This document shows, one piece after another, positions 50,182-57,935 of a stretch of 64,000 nucleotides of DNA. The translations under genes and the position numbers were made by a program. Under the pieces are notes generated by a model. The model was not told the origin of the DNA. It made no database searches and saw only the letters and a list, made by a program, of their open reading frames with translations. The stretch's first letter is position 1, and each line of letters begins with the position of its first letter. This stretch comes from Bradyrhizobium sp. C9 (lineage in GTDB: Bacteria > Pseudomonadota > Alphaproteobacteria > Rhizobiales > Xanthobacteraceae), in the NCBI RefSeq assembly GCF_002532045.1, contig NZ_NWTG01000008.1, forward strand, positions 124,001-188,000. Direction: 5' to 3'.

Positions 50182-52485
50182 ATGAATTTGTCGGGCCGAC
50201 TGGCGGCTGGGATGATGCTTCCCGTCGTCACACTCCTGCTCGCGATGGGCTTCATCCATGGCGTCACTTGGCCGGGCATTCTGCTCGCTTGTGGTGTGGT
50301 TTCGGTGGTGTTGATGACGGCTGAGATGATTGCGAGGTCGCAGTCCAGAACGCCCGCCCAGTTGGTGCGGGCGGCGGAGGCGCTGTCGCGCGGCGAGCAG
50401 CTCTCGATACGCCCGAGTGGCGACGACGAGGCCGCACAGCTCGCTGCGACGCTTGCCGAGCTGTCCGCGCAATTGGGCAGCAGACAGCATTTGCTGGAGA
50501 AGACCGTCGAGAGCATCCGCGATCCGGTGGTGGTAGCCGACGAGCATGCGATGATCGTGATCGTCAACGCCGCGGCGCGGCGGCTGTACCGTGTCGAACC
50601 CGGTTTTGACACCCTGACCGGCGTTCGCAACTTCCAGAACTATTATGCTGACGGCACGACGGTGATGCCGATCGCAGAGACGCCGATGGCGCGTGCGCTG
50701 CGCGGCGAGGATATCGACGATTGCGAACTGATCGTCAAACCGCTGCGGCCGGAACCGGCTGTCTGTCTTGTCGCCAACGCCAGGCCGCTGCGCGACGATG
50801 CCGGCAATTTGCGCGGCGCGGTCATCGTGCTGCGCGATGTCACCGCGGAGCGTCAGGCGCATCAGGCGCTGGTGGAGAGCGAGCAGATGGCGCAAGCCAT
50901 TGTCAGGACCGCGCTCGACGCCTTCGTCCAGACCGACCAGGACGGCATCGTGCTCGACTGGAGCCCGCAGTCCGAGGCGCTGACCGGCTGGACGCGCTCC
51001 GAGGCGGTCGGCCGGCGCGTGGTCGAACTGGTTTTTCCGGAAGAGCTGCGGGTTGCACACCGGCAGCGGATTACCCGCTTCCTGCAGGAGACCGCGGCCG
51101 GCGGCATGGGCATGCGCTATGAAACCGCATCCGTGCATCGCGACGGCCACCGGTTCTATGTCGAGGTGTCGCTCAATGCGCTACGCCGCGGCGATGGCTG
51201 GATCATCAATTCGTTCGTCAGGGACGTCACCCAGCGCCGGCGCGCCGAAGAGCAGTTGATCCAGGCGCAGAAGACGGAATCGCTCGGGCGGTTGACCGGC
51301 GGCATCGCGCACGACTTCAACAACATGCTGACCGTGATCACCGGCACGATCGAGATCCTCGCCGACGGCGTCAGGGATAATCCGCAGCTTGCCGCGATCG
51401 CCAAGCTGATCAGCGATGCCGCCGATCGTGGCGCACAGCTCACCTCGAGCCTGCTGGCGTTCGCGCGCAAGCAGCCGTTGCAGCCCGCCGAGACCAACGT
51501 CAACGACCTGATCGGCGAAGTGGTCCGGCTGCTGTCGCAGACGCTGGGATCGCAGACCGAGATCAGGACGGAGCTCGGCCGCGATGCCTGGTTCGCCTTT
51601 GTCGACCGCAGCCAGCTTGGCGCCGCTCTGGTCAATCTGGCCATCAATGCGCGCGATGCGATGCCTGAGGGCGGTACGCTGACCTTTGCGACCCGCAACA
51701 TGCAGCTCGGGATTCCCGATGCGGTGGCGCTCGGCGTCGAGCGCGCCGGCGATCATCTGGTGATCGAGGTGAGCGATACCGGTACCGGCATTTCGCCGTC
51801 GCATCTGGAGAAGATCTTCGATCCGTTCTTCTCCACCAAGGAGGTCGGGCAGGGCACCGGCCTCGGGCTCAGCATGGTGTTCGGTTTCGTCAAGCAGAGC
51901 GGCGGCGGGATCGAGGTCAAGAGCGAGCAGGGGCGCGGCACCATCTTCAGGATCTATCTGCCCAAGGCGGACGGCACCGCGCAGCGCGCGGTCGAGGAGG
52001 AAGAGCTGCCTGTCAGGGGCGGCAACGAAACCATCCTGTGCGTCGAGGACGATCCCACGATCCGCGACTACGTCACGGGTCAGCTCGATGGCCTCGGCTA
52101 CAAGGTGCTGGTTGCGGCAAACGCAGATGCCGCGCTCGCGATCGTCAATAGCGGCACCGCATTCGATCTCCTGTTCACCGACATCGTGATGCCCGGCAGC
52201 ATGAACGGCCGGCAATTGGCGGAGACGCTGATGGCCGGGCGCCCGGCGCTGCGGGTGCTCTTCACCTCGGGCTACAGCGATGGCGCGCTGCCGGTGCAAC
52301 AGGGCCGTGGCGGCCACGGCATTCCGCTGCTAACCAAGCCCTACCGGCGCAGCGAGCTGGCGCGGATGTTGCGGCGTTGCCTCGATCTTCAGGTCGACTT
52401 TCAGGGCGATCCGGTTCCGCAGCCTTACTCCGTGCAGCCCGATCTCGAGCGCTTCCTGCGCGAGAACCCGCCTGAGAAGATGTAA
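50182..52485 (+). CDS. PAS-containing hybrid histidine kinase with C-terminal receiver
   Basis: 767 residues. Two N-terminal membrane helices (about residues 8-50) and a HAMP-like linker are followed by two PAS domains (about 105-220 and 233-350; the second has DGIVLDWSPQSEALTGW). Then come HisKA with phospho-acceptor His377 in GGIAHDFNNML, and a HATPase with NLAINARDAMPEGG (N box), VSDTGTGIS (G1), FDPFFSTKEVGQGTGLGLSMVFG (F/G2). The receiver domain has acidic ILCVEDDPT and phospho-acceptor Asp667 in LLFTDIVMPG, with Lys in LLTKPYR. The missing DNA-binding output suggests a phosphorelay or a stand-alone regulator. ATG at 50182 has TCGGG upstream. The signal is unknown. Confidence 0.93.
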   Translation: MNLSGRLAAGMMLPVVTLLLAMGFIHGVTWPGILLACGVVSVVLMTAEMIARSQSRTPAQLVRAAEALSRGEQLSIRPSGDDEAAQLAATLAELSAQLGSRQHLLEKTVESIRDPVVVADEHAMIVIVNAAARRLYRVEPGFDTLTGVRNFQNYYADGTTVMPIAETPMARALRGEDIDDCELIVKPLRPEPAVCLVANARPLRDDAGNLRGAVIVLRDVTAERQAHQALVESEQMAQAIVRTALDAFVQTDQDGIVLDWSPQSEALTGWTRSEAVGRRVVELVFPEELRVAHRQRITRFLQETAAGGMGMRYETASVHRDGHRFYVEVSLNALRRGDGWIINSFVRDVTQRRRAEEQLIQAQKTESLGRLTGGIAHDFNNMLTVITGTIEILADGVRDNPQLAAIAKLISDAADRGAQLTSSLLAFARKQPLQPAETNVNDLIGEVVRLLSQTLGSQTEIRTELGRDAWFAFVDRSQLGAALVNLAINARDAMPEGGTLTFATRNMQLGIPDAVALGVERAGDHLVIEVSDTGTGISPSHLEKIFDPFFSTKEVGQGTGLGLSMVFGFVKQSGGGIEVKSEQGRGTIFRIYLPKADGTAQRAVEEEELPVRGGNETILCVEDDPTIRDYVTGQLDGLGYKVLVAANADAALAIVNSGTAFDLLFTDIVMPGSMNGRQLAETLMAGRPALRVLFTSGYSDGALPVQQGRGGHGIPLLTKPYRRSELARMLRRCLDLQVDFQGDPVPQPYSVQPDLERFLRENPPEKM

Positions 52486-52504
52486 GGCGCTCAAGGCGCG
52501 GTTC

Positions 52505-52588
52505 GTAGGATGGGTAGAGCGGAGCGAAACCCATCATTGTCAGACCTTGCGCGGAGCGATGGGTTTCGCTTCGCTCTACCCATCCTAC
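52505..52588. repeat. Long palindromic repeat, 31-bp arms
   Basis: Arms 52505-52535 and 52558-52588 pair with one mismatch around a 22-nt loop (GTAGGATGGGTAGAGC...GCTCTACCCATCCTAC). It is just downstream of the hybrid kinase. It may fold as a stable hairpin that ends or protects the transcript; similar sequences are widely dispersed in Bradyrhizobium genomes (general knowledge). A short fragment GAGGATGGGCAGAG lies at about 55802. Confidence 0.9.
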
Positions 52589-52623
52589 ATGCATGACCTA
52601 AGCTGCGCGAGGGAGGCAGCACC

Positions 52624-53682
52624 GTGCAGGACCACAGCAAGATCGCGATCTTCGACGGCCACAACGACGCATCTCAGCACCTCGCCGAATACCGCGAAGG
52701 CGGGCGCGATTTTCTCGTGCGCTCCGAGGAGGGGCACCTCGATCTGCCGCGCGCCCGGGAGGGCGGGATGGTCGGCGGGCTGTTCGCGATGTACGCCAAG
52801 GCAGAACATCCGCGCCAAGGCGATTTCACCCAGACCGCTGACGGGTACGAGGTGCGCCTTGCGGAGCCACTCAATCTGGACTACGCGCGCCGTACCATCG
52901 ATGCCCAGCTGAGCGGGCTGGAGACCTTGGTGGCCCGCGCCGGCGGAAAAATCCGATGGGCGACGACCGTGGATGAGATCGAGGCCGCACGGCGGGACGC
53001 AGCGTTTTCAATCGTGCTGCACCTCGAGGGCGCCGAAGCGATCGACGCCGATCTGGACGGGTTGGCGCAGCTTTATTCCCGCGGTCTGCGCTCACTCGGC
53101 CTGGTCTGGAGCCGGCCCAACATCTTCGGCCACGGCGTGCCGTTCGCCTATCCGCGTTCCCCGGATACCGGTCCCGGTCTGACTGACGCGGGGAAGGCGC
53201 TGGTGAGGGCCTGCAACGCGCTCGGCATTATGCTGGACGCGGCTCACCTCAACGAGCGCGGCTTCTGGGATCTCGTGGCGATCAGCACCGCGCCCATCGT
53301 GGCGACCCATGCCTGCGCGCATGCGGTCTGCCCCGCGACCCGCAACCTAACCGACCGGCAGCTCGACGCCGTCAGAGCATCGGGCGGCGTCGTCGGCTTC
53401 AATTTCAGTGTGTCCGAGGTGCGCCCGGACGGGCCCCGCGATCCGGACATCCCGATCGAGACCGTCGTCGACCACCTCAGCTACCTGGTCGATCGAATGG
53501 GCGACGACCATGTTGCGCTGGGGTCCGATTTCGATGGCGCGCTCATGCCCCTTCCGCTCCGGGATGCAAGCCACCTTCCGAACCTGATCCAGGGTCTGCG
53601 CACGCACGGCTTCGATGAGGCCACGTTGCGCAAGATCGCGTTCGACAATTGGATGCGGATGTTCCGTCAAAGCTGGCGGTGA
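52624..53682 (+). CDS. Membrane dipeptidase family (M19) metallopeptidase
   Basis: 352-residue M19 peptidase, related to renal dipeptidase, cleaving dipeptides or hydrolysing D-amino acid or beta-lactam substrates. Metal-binding residues: His13 and Asp15 in FDGHND, the bridging Glu in LHLEGAEAI, two His in VATHACAHAVCP, and Asp in GSDFDG. There is no signal peptide in this form, so it is probably cytoplasmic. GTG at 52624 has GGGAGGC upstream. It lies in the same orientation as the binding protein 90 bases downstream, so peptide-related uptake is plausible. Confidence 0.92.
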   Translation: MQDHSKIAIFDGHNDASQHLAEYREGGRDFLVRSEEGHLDLPRAREGGMVGGLFAMYAKAEHPRQGDFTQTADGYEVRLAEPLNLDYARRTIDAQLSGLETLVARAGGKIRWATTVDEIEAARRDAAFSIVLHLEGAEAIDADLDGLAQLYSRGLRSLGLVWSRPNIFGHGVPFAYPRSPDTGPGLTDAGKALVRACNALGIMLDAAHLNERGFWDLVAISTAPIVATHACAHAVCPATRNLTDRQLDAVRASGGVVGFNFSVSEVRPDGPRDPDIPIETVVDHLSYLVDRMGDDHVALGSDFDGALMPLPLRDASHLPNLIQGLRTHGFDEATLRKIAFDNWMRMFRQSWR

Positions 53683-53772
53683 AAACTGCTGCACACTGTC
53701 GATCGATCGTGATCTATTGTAGCTGCACAACAACGGCGCGGCCGGTCAACGGCCCGATTCAGGGAGCGCGAG

Positions 53773-54840
53773 ATGCAGGACCGGAAATGGTCAAGACGCG
53801 ACTGGCTCAAGGCGACGGCGGCGACGGCCGCGGGCATGGTGTTCGCCGAACCGCTGCGGGCGGCGCCGCCGCCGGCTGAGGCCGTGACGCCGGAGCTGAT
53901 CGCAGCCGCCAAGAAGGAAGGCAAGATCTCGTTCTACAGCGCGCTCGAACTGAACACGGCGGAGCGTCTCGCGCGCGACTTCGAACAGAAATATCCCGGC
54001 ATCAGCGTCCGCGTCGAGCGCTCCGGCGCCGAACGCATCTTCCAGCGCATCGCGCAGGAGCAGGGCAGCGGTATCCATGCCGTCGACGTCGCCAACTCGA
54101 CCGATCCCGCGCATTACCTCGACTGGAAGAAGAACGACTGGCTCGCCGCGTACTTGCCGGAAGACGTCGCCAGGCATTTCCCGGCCGATCAGATCGATCC
54201 CGACGGCACCTCGGCGACATCCTGTGCCTGGTTCGAGGTGATCGGCTACAACACCGAGCAGGTGAAGCGCGAGGAGGCGCCGAAGAGCTACGCCGATCTG
54301 CTCGACCCGAAATGGCGCGGCAAGATCGTCAAGGGGCACCCGGGCTACTCTGGCGCGATCATGACCGCGACCTTCGTGCTGGCGCGCGATCTCGGCTGGC
54401 CGTATCTGGAGAAGCTTTCGCAGCAACGGGTGATGCAGGTGCAGTCGGCTGCCGATCCACCGAAGAAGATACTGCTCGGCGAGCGCGCGGTCATGGCCGA
54501 CGGCAACGACTACAACCTCGTGCTGGCCAAGGATCAGGGCAAGCCGGTCGAGGTGGTCTACCCGACTGAGGGCGCACCGCTGATCATCGTGCCGAGCGGC
54601 ATCTTCAAGAGCGCGCCGAACCCGAGCGCGGCACGGCTGTTCCAGAGCTATTTCTTCAGCGCCGAAACCCAGCAGATGCTGGCCGACGAATTCGCGCACC
54701 GCTCTTTCCACGCCAGGGTGAAGGAAAAGGCCGGGCACGTGCCGCTCGACAAGCTGAAGATGCTCAAGGCCGATCCGGCCCAGGTGCAGGCGCAGAGCGA
54801 GGAGATCAAGGCAAGGTACGCGAAACTGTTCCGGGTGTGA
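53773..54840 (+). CDS. Tat-exported extracellular solute-binding protein (family 1)
   Basis: 355-residue periplasmic binding protein. Tat signal: twin Arg in KWSRRDWLKATAATAAGMVF with cleavage after about residue 32. The two-lobed fold is recognisable from GKISFYSALELNTAERL, FEQKYPGISVRVERSGAERIF, the DLLDPKWRGKIVKGHPGYSGA hinge and GEGAPLIIVPSGIFK-like TEGAPLIIVPSG. These resemble iron(III)/thiamine/spermidine-type (AfuA-like) ABC binding proteins. No permease or ATPase gene is adjacent, so it is an orphan. The stop at 54838-54840 is followed after 59 bases by the dehalogenase gene. Confidence 0.9.
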   Translation: MQDRKWSRRDWLKATAATAAGMVFAEPLRAAPPPAEAVTPELIAAAKKEGKISFYSALELNTAERLARDFEQKYPGISVRVERSGAERIFQRIAQEQGSGIHAVDVANSTDPAHYLDWKKNDWLAAYLPEDVARHFPADQIDPDGTSATSCAWFEVIGYNTEQVKREEAPKSYADLLDPKWRGKIVKGHPGYSGAIMTATFVLARDLGWPYLEKLSQQRVMQVQSAADPPKKILLGERAVMADGNDYNLVLAKDQGKPVEVVYPTEGAPLIIVPSGIFKSAPNPSAARLFQSYFFSAETQQMLADEFAHRSFHARVKEKAGHVPLDKLKMLKADPAQVQAQSEEIKARYAKLFRV

Positions 54841-54899
54841 CGGCTGGTCCTCGCCGCCCATCCGGCGAGCGACGTCAACGACGAGGGAGCATTTGGACA

Positions 54900-55796
54900 A
54901 TGGCGATCGGAGCTTTGCGGACCGCGGATGCATGCTTTGATGGCCTTCCCGGCTATGCGTTCGCGCCCAACTATCGTGACGATCTTCCCGGCTATGCCGG
55001 TTTGCGCATGCACTATCTCGACGAGGGAAGGGGCAATGCGCGTGTAGCGCTGTGCCTTCATGGCCAGCCGACCTGGAGCTACCTTTACCGCAAGATGATT
55101 CCCGGCCTCGTCGCCTCCGGCTATCGGGTAATCGCGCCCGATATGTTCGGGTTCGGTCGCTCCGACAAGCCTGTCGAGGAGGCCGTCTACTCCTTCGACT
55201 TCCATCGCGAGAGCCTGATCGCCCTGATCCGTGCGCTCGATCTCGGCCGCATCACGCTGGTCTGCCAGGACTGGGGCGGTTTGCTCGGTCTTACCATCCC
55301 GATGGACATGGTCGATCGCTTCGAAGCGCTGCTGATCATGAATACCATGCTCGCGACCGGTGACCGGCCGCTGACGAAGGGCTTCATGGATTGGCGCGCG
55401 TGGAGCAACGCGAATCCCGATATGGCCGTCGGCAAGCTGATGGCGCGCGCCTGCCCGCAGCTCTCGTCCGCGGAGGCAGCGGCCTACGACGCGCCTTTCC
55501 CTGATGCGAGCTACAAGTCCGGTGTGCGCCGCTTCCCGAATCTCGTGCCGGACCAGCCCAATGCCGGCGGGGCGGCCATTTCGCGCAAGGCGCGCGAATG
55601 GTGGCGAAGCGAATACGGCGGCAAGACTGCGATGGTGATCGGCATGACCGATCCGGTGCTCGGGCCGGCCGTGATGGCGGAGATGCGACAAACGGTCCGC
55701 AATTGCCCCGAGCCGGTCACGCTCACCGCAGCCGGACACTTCGTGCAGGAATGGGGTGAGGATGTCCTGAAGGGCGCGCTGCCGCTGCTGTCCTGA
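54900..55796 (+). CDS. Haloalkane dehalogenase (HLD-I-like alpha/beta hydrolase)
   Basis: 298 residues. It has the alpha/beta-hydrolase oxyanion motif LCLHGQPTWSYLYRKM (51-66) and nucleophile Asp124 in VCQDWGG, with the halide-binding Trp125 beside it. The acid Asp251 is in VIGMTDPVLGP and the base His280 in TAAGHFVQEWGE. Asp124/Trp125 coincide with the numbering of Xanthobacter DhlA. A second halide-stabilising Trp could be Trp165 or Trp168. The N-terminal FAPNYRDDLPGYAGLRMHYLDEG fits HLD-I. It hydrolyses C-halogen bonds, releasing halide, with the natural substrate unknown. It lies 59 bases after an orphan binding protein and may share its transcript. Confidence 0.9.
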   Translation: MAIGALRTADACFDGLPGYAFAPNYRDDLPGYAGLRMHYLDEGRGNARVALCLHGQPTWSYLYRKMIPGLVASGYRVIAPDMFGFGRSDKPVEEAVYSFDFHRESLIALIRALDLGRITLVCQDWGGLLGLTIPMDMVDRFEALLIMNTMLATGDRPLTKGFMDWRAWSNANPDMAVGKLMARACPQLSSAEAAAYDAPFPDASYKSGVRRFPNLVPDQPNAGGAAISRKAREWWRSEYGGKTAMVIGMTDPVLGPAVMAEMRQTVRNCPEPVTLTAAGHFVQEWGEDVLKGALPLLS

Positions 55797-55861
55797 CTGC
55801 GGAGGATGGGCAGAGTCGGGCCAACGCAGCCGCGCTGCAAAGCTTGAACCGATGGGTAGTC

Positions 55862-56839
55862 TCAGGCTGCACGCATCGTCCGCTGCGCGCGATAAGCCTG
55901 CGGCGACAGCAGCGTCAGCTTGCGGAAAGCCTTTCGAAAGCTGCTCTCGTCCTCATAGCCGGTGGCGCGGGCGATGGCCTTGATCGGTTGCACCGTCGTC
56001 TCCAGCAGCGTGCGGGCGTGCTCGACGCGGCGGCGCATGATGAAGGCCTGCGGCGGCTCGTGGGTCAATTCGCGGAAGCGGCGGTTCAGCGTCCGCTCGC
56101 TCAACCCCAGCGCCTGCGCAAGGCTGCGCACCGTAATCGGCGCCTTGCCGGTGCGGCGCACCAGCATGTCCGCCTTCATCAGCAGCGGATCCTGGGCGAG
56201 CATGTAGCCGAGCGGCATGAAGATCGCCTGCGTGCGCTGTGCGGTGTCGATCACCGCATAGTCGGCGCAGACCTTTGCGACCTCCGGGCCCTCGACGAGT
56301 TCGATCAGCCGCAGCAACAGATCGACCCACGACATCGGGCCGGCGGCGCAGACCAGGCGATCGGCCTGGGTGAGCACGGCATCGCTCGCAAGATCAATCC
56401 TGGGATGGCGGCGGCGGAGTTCGCTCTGCAGCCACCAGGTGATGGTGGCGCGGCGGCCGTCGAGCAAACCGGCATTGGCGAGCAGCAGCACGCCGCTGCA
56501 GAAGGCGCCGATCAGGCGGCCGCTGGCATGTTGCTGGCGCAGCCAGGCGCCGGCGCGGTCATATTGCGGCTGCAGGCGCTCGGCAGTGAGATGATCCACG
56601 AGGCTGCCCGGCACGATGATCGCGTCGAATGCCGTCCGCCTGCTGACCGCGCCGTCGACGGCAAGTAACTTGCCGCCGCCTGCGCGCACGGCTTTGCCGT
56701 CGAGCGAGAGCGTCTGCCAGGCGAAGCGCGCCTTGCCGCCGCGCAGTTGCATCACATGGTTGCCGAGCGTGAGGATGTCGGCGATGCCGGCGACCGCCGA
56801 TTGCATGCAGCCTTCCAGCGCGAGGATCGCAAGCTTCAT
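55862..56839 (-). CDS. GlxA-type AraC family transcriptional regulator (DJ-1/PfpI fusion)
   Basis: 325 residues: N-terminal DJ-1/PfpI-like domain (about 1-190) with the nucleophile-elbow region GAFCSGVLLLANAGLL, then a C-terminal AraC double helix-turn-helix (about 225-325: VRSLAQALGLSERTLNRRFR, PIKAIARATGYEDESSFRKAFRK). ATG at 56839 is preceded by an excellent AGGAGG. It is divergent from the tautomerase at 56992, which it probably regulates. Ligand binding through the DJ-1 domain is typical but uncharacterised here. Confidence 0.93.
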   Translation of the reverse strand: MKLAILALEGCMQSAVAGIADILTLGNHVMQLRGGKARFAWQTLSLDGKAVRAGGGKLLAVDGAVSRRTAFDAIIVPGSLVDHLTAERLQPQYDRAGAWLRQQHASGRLIGAFCSGVLLLANAGLLDGRRATITWWLQSELRRRHPRIDLASDAVLTQADRLVCAAGPMSWVDLLLRLIELVEGPEVAKVCADYAVIDTAQRTQAIFMPLGYMLAQDPLLMKADMLVRRTGKAPITVRSLAQALGLSERTLNRRFRELTHEPPQAFIMRRRVEHARTLLETTVQPIKAIARATGYEDESSFRKAFRKLTLLSPQAYRAQRTMRAA

Positions 56840-56991
56840 GGGACCTCCTGAATTTGCCGTCATCCTACCCGATCGATGCAGGCAGGCTGTGGCAGATATT
56901 GCCCGATCTCTGTCCGATCGGCCACTGCCTGATCGCAGTCTGCCGGTCCATCTTCGTTGCGTTGTCACAACCTCAGCAATGGAGAGAGACC

Positions 56992-57255
56992 ATGCCTTAC
57001 GTCACCATTTCCACCGTTCGCGGCATTTTCGATGTCGCGCAGAAGCAGGCGCTGCTGCAGCGCGTCACCGATCTCATGGTCGAGGTCGAGGGACAGGGGG
57101 ACCCGGACTTCCGCAGGAACGTCTGGGTCAAGATCGAGGAAGGCGAGCCGGCGAGCTGGTCGCTCGGCGGTATGATGCCGACGCCGGACATGATCGCGGG
57201 CAAATTCGGCGCGCTTGACGCCGGTGGCCGGCGGGTCGGGAAGGCGAAGGCCTAG
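56992..57255 (+). CDS. Tautomerase (4-oxalocrotonate tautomerase-like) family protein
   Basis: 87 residues, starting MPYVTIS with the catalytic Pro at position 2 after Met removal. It is a single-domain 4-OT-like tautomerase longer than the 62-residue minimum (second half RRNVWVKIEEGEPASWSLGG, then a Pro/Gly-rich end). ATG at 56992 with GGAGAGAG upstream. It is divergent from the GlxA regulator and converges on a GNAT gene. It may act on an aromatic-degradation intermediate; no pathway is visible. Confidence 0.9.
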   Translation: MPYVTISTVRGIFDVAQKQALLQRVTDLMVEVEGQGDPDFRRNVWVKIEEGEPASWSLGGMMPTPDMIAGKFGALDAGGRRVGKAKA

Positions 57256-57270
57256 CCGCGGGGATAGAAT

Positions 57271-57299
57271 AAAAGGCGCTTCCGGTGGAGGCGCCTTTT
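57271..57299. terminator. Bidirectional terminator between tautomerase and GNAT genes
   Basis: 9-bp perfect stem AAAAGGCGC/GCGCCTTTT, with TTCCGGTGGAG loop, A-rich on one side and T-rich on the other. Nearly the same sequence recurs at 57885-57911. Confidence 0.85.
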
Positions 57300-57330
57300 G
57301 CATGCGGCACGATCTTGTTCGAGACGGTAG

Positions 57331-57780
57331 CTATGGCCGGCGCACTTCGAAGTAGGTCTTGCCCCCACGCTCAAAGCCCGCTTCTTCATAGAAGCGAAGG
57401 GTGGTCTCCTGCTTCGAACCCGTCGCCAACAGGACCTTGTAACAGTCGGCCTGCCAGGCAAGATCGAGCGCGCGTGCAAGAACCCGTCGGCCGAGCCCCT
57501 GCCGGCGGTAGTCGGCGTGAGTGACGACATTCTCGATCACGCCATATGACCTGCCGCCTCTCGACAGGTTGGGCACGATCGCGAGCGTGCACGAGGAGAC
57601 GAGCAGCTCTGCGGCTTGCACCACGATCACGGTCATGAAGCTGGATGCAAGCAATGTCGACCAGACACGTTCGGCCGCGGCTGTCTCCAGCTCGGGATCG
57701 TGCGGGTGAAGGTGTCGGTAAAGCATCAACAGCTCGGGCAGTTCATGCGCTGCCGCAGATCGGACGATGGCTTCGGTCAT
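57331..57780 (-). CDS. GNAT family N-acetyltransferase
   Basis: 149 residues. The acetyl-CoA-binding motif A is YRRQGLGRRVLARALDLAW (R/Q-x-x-G-x-G/A) at about 90-108; motif D-like LVSSCTLAIVPNLSRGG precedes it, and TTLRFYEEAGFERGGKTYF closes the fold. ATG at 57780. Flanked by two near-identical terminator hairpins. The substrate is unknown. Confidence 0.88.
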   Translation of the reverse strand: MTEAIVRSAAAHELPELLMLYRHLHPHDPELETAAAERVWSTLLASSFMTVIVVQAAELLVSSCTLAIVPNLSRGGRSYGVIENVVTHADYRRQGLGRRVLARALDLAWQADCYKVLLATGSKQETTLRFYEEAGFERGGKTYFEVRRP

Positions 57781-57876
57781 GGACTGATTCCGCGGATCAT
57801 GGCTTCGCCGGAATGCTATCAGAGTCGATCGAATGTTTCCTTTCGCGCGCAGGATCGCGCGCAATGGCTACATTGC

Positions 57877-57911
57877 CAAAAACAAAAGGCGCTTCCGGTG
57901 GAAGCGCCTTT
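57877..57911 (-). terminator. Terminator of glnA
   Basis: 12-bp perfect stem AAAGGCGCTTCC/GGAAGCGCCTTT with a 3-nt loop; on the minus strand it is followed by TTTTGTTTTTGG, 24 bases past the glnA stop. Confidence 0.93.
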
Positions 57912-57935
57912 CGCATTCGTGAGGTGCCGTAACGC

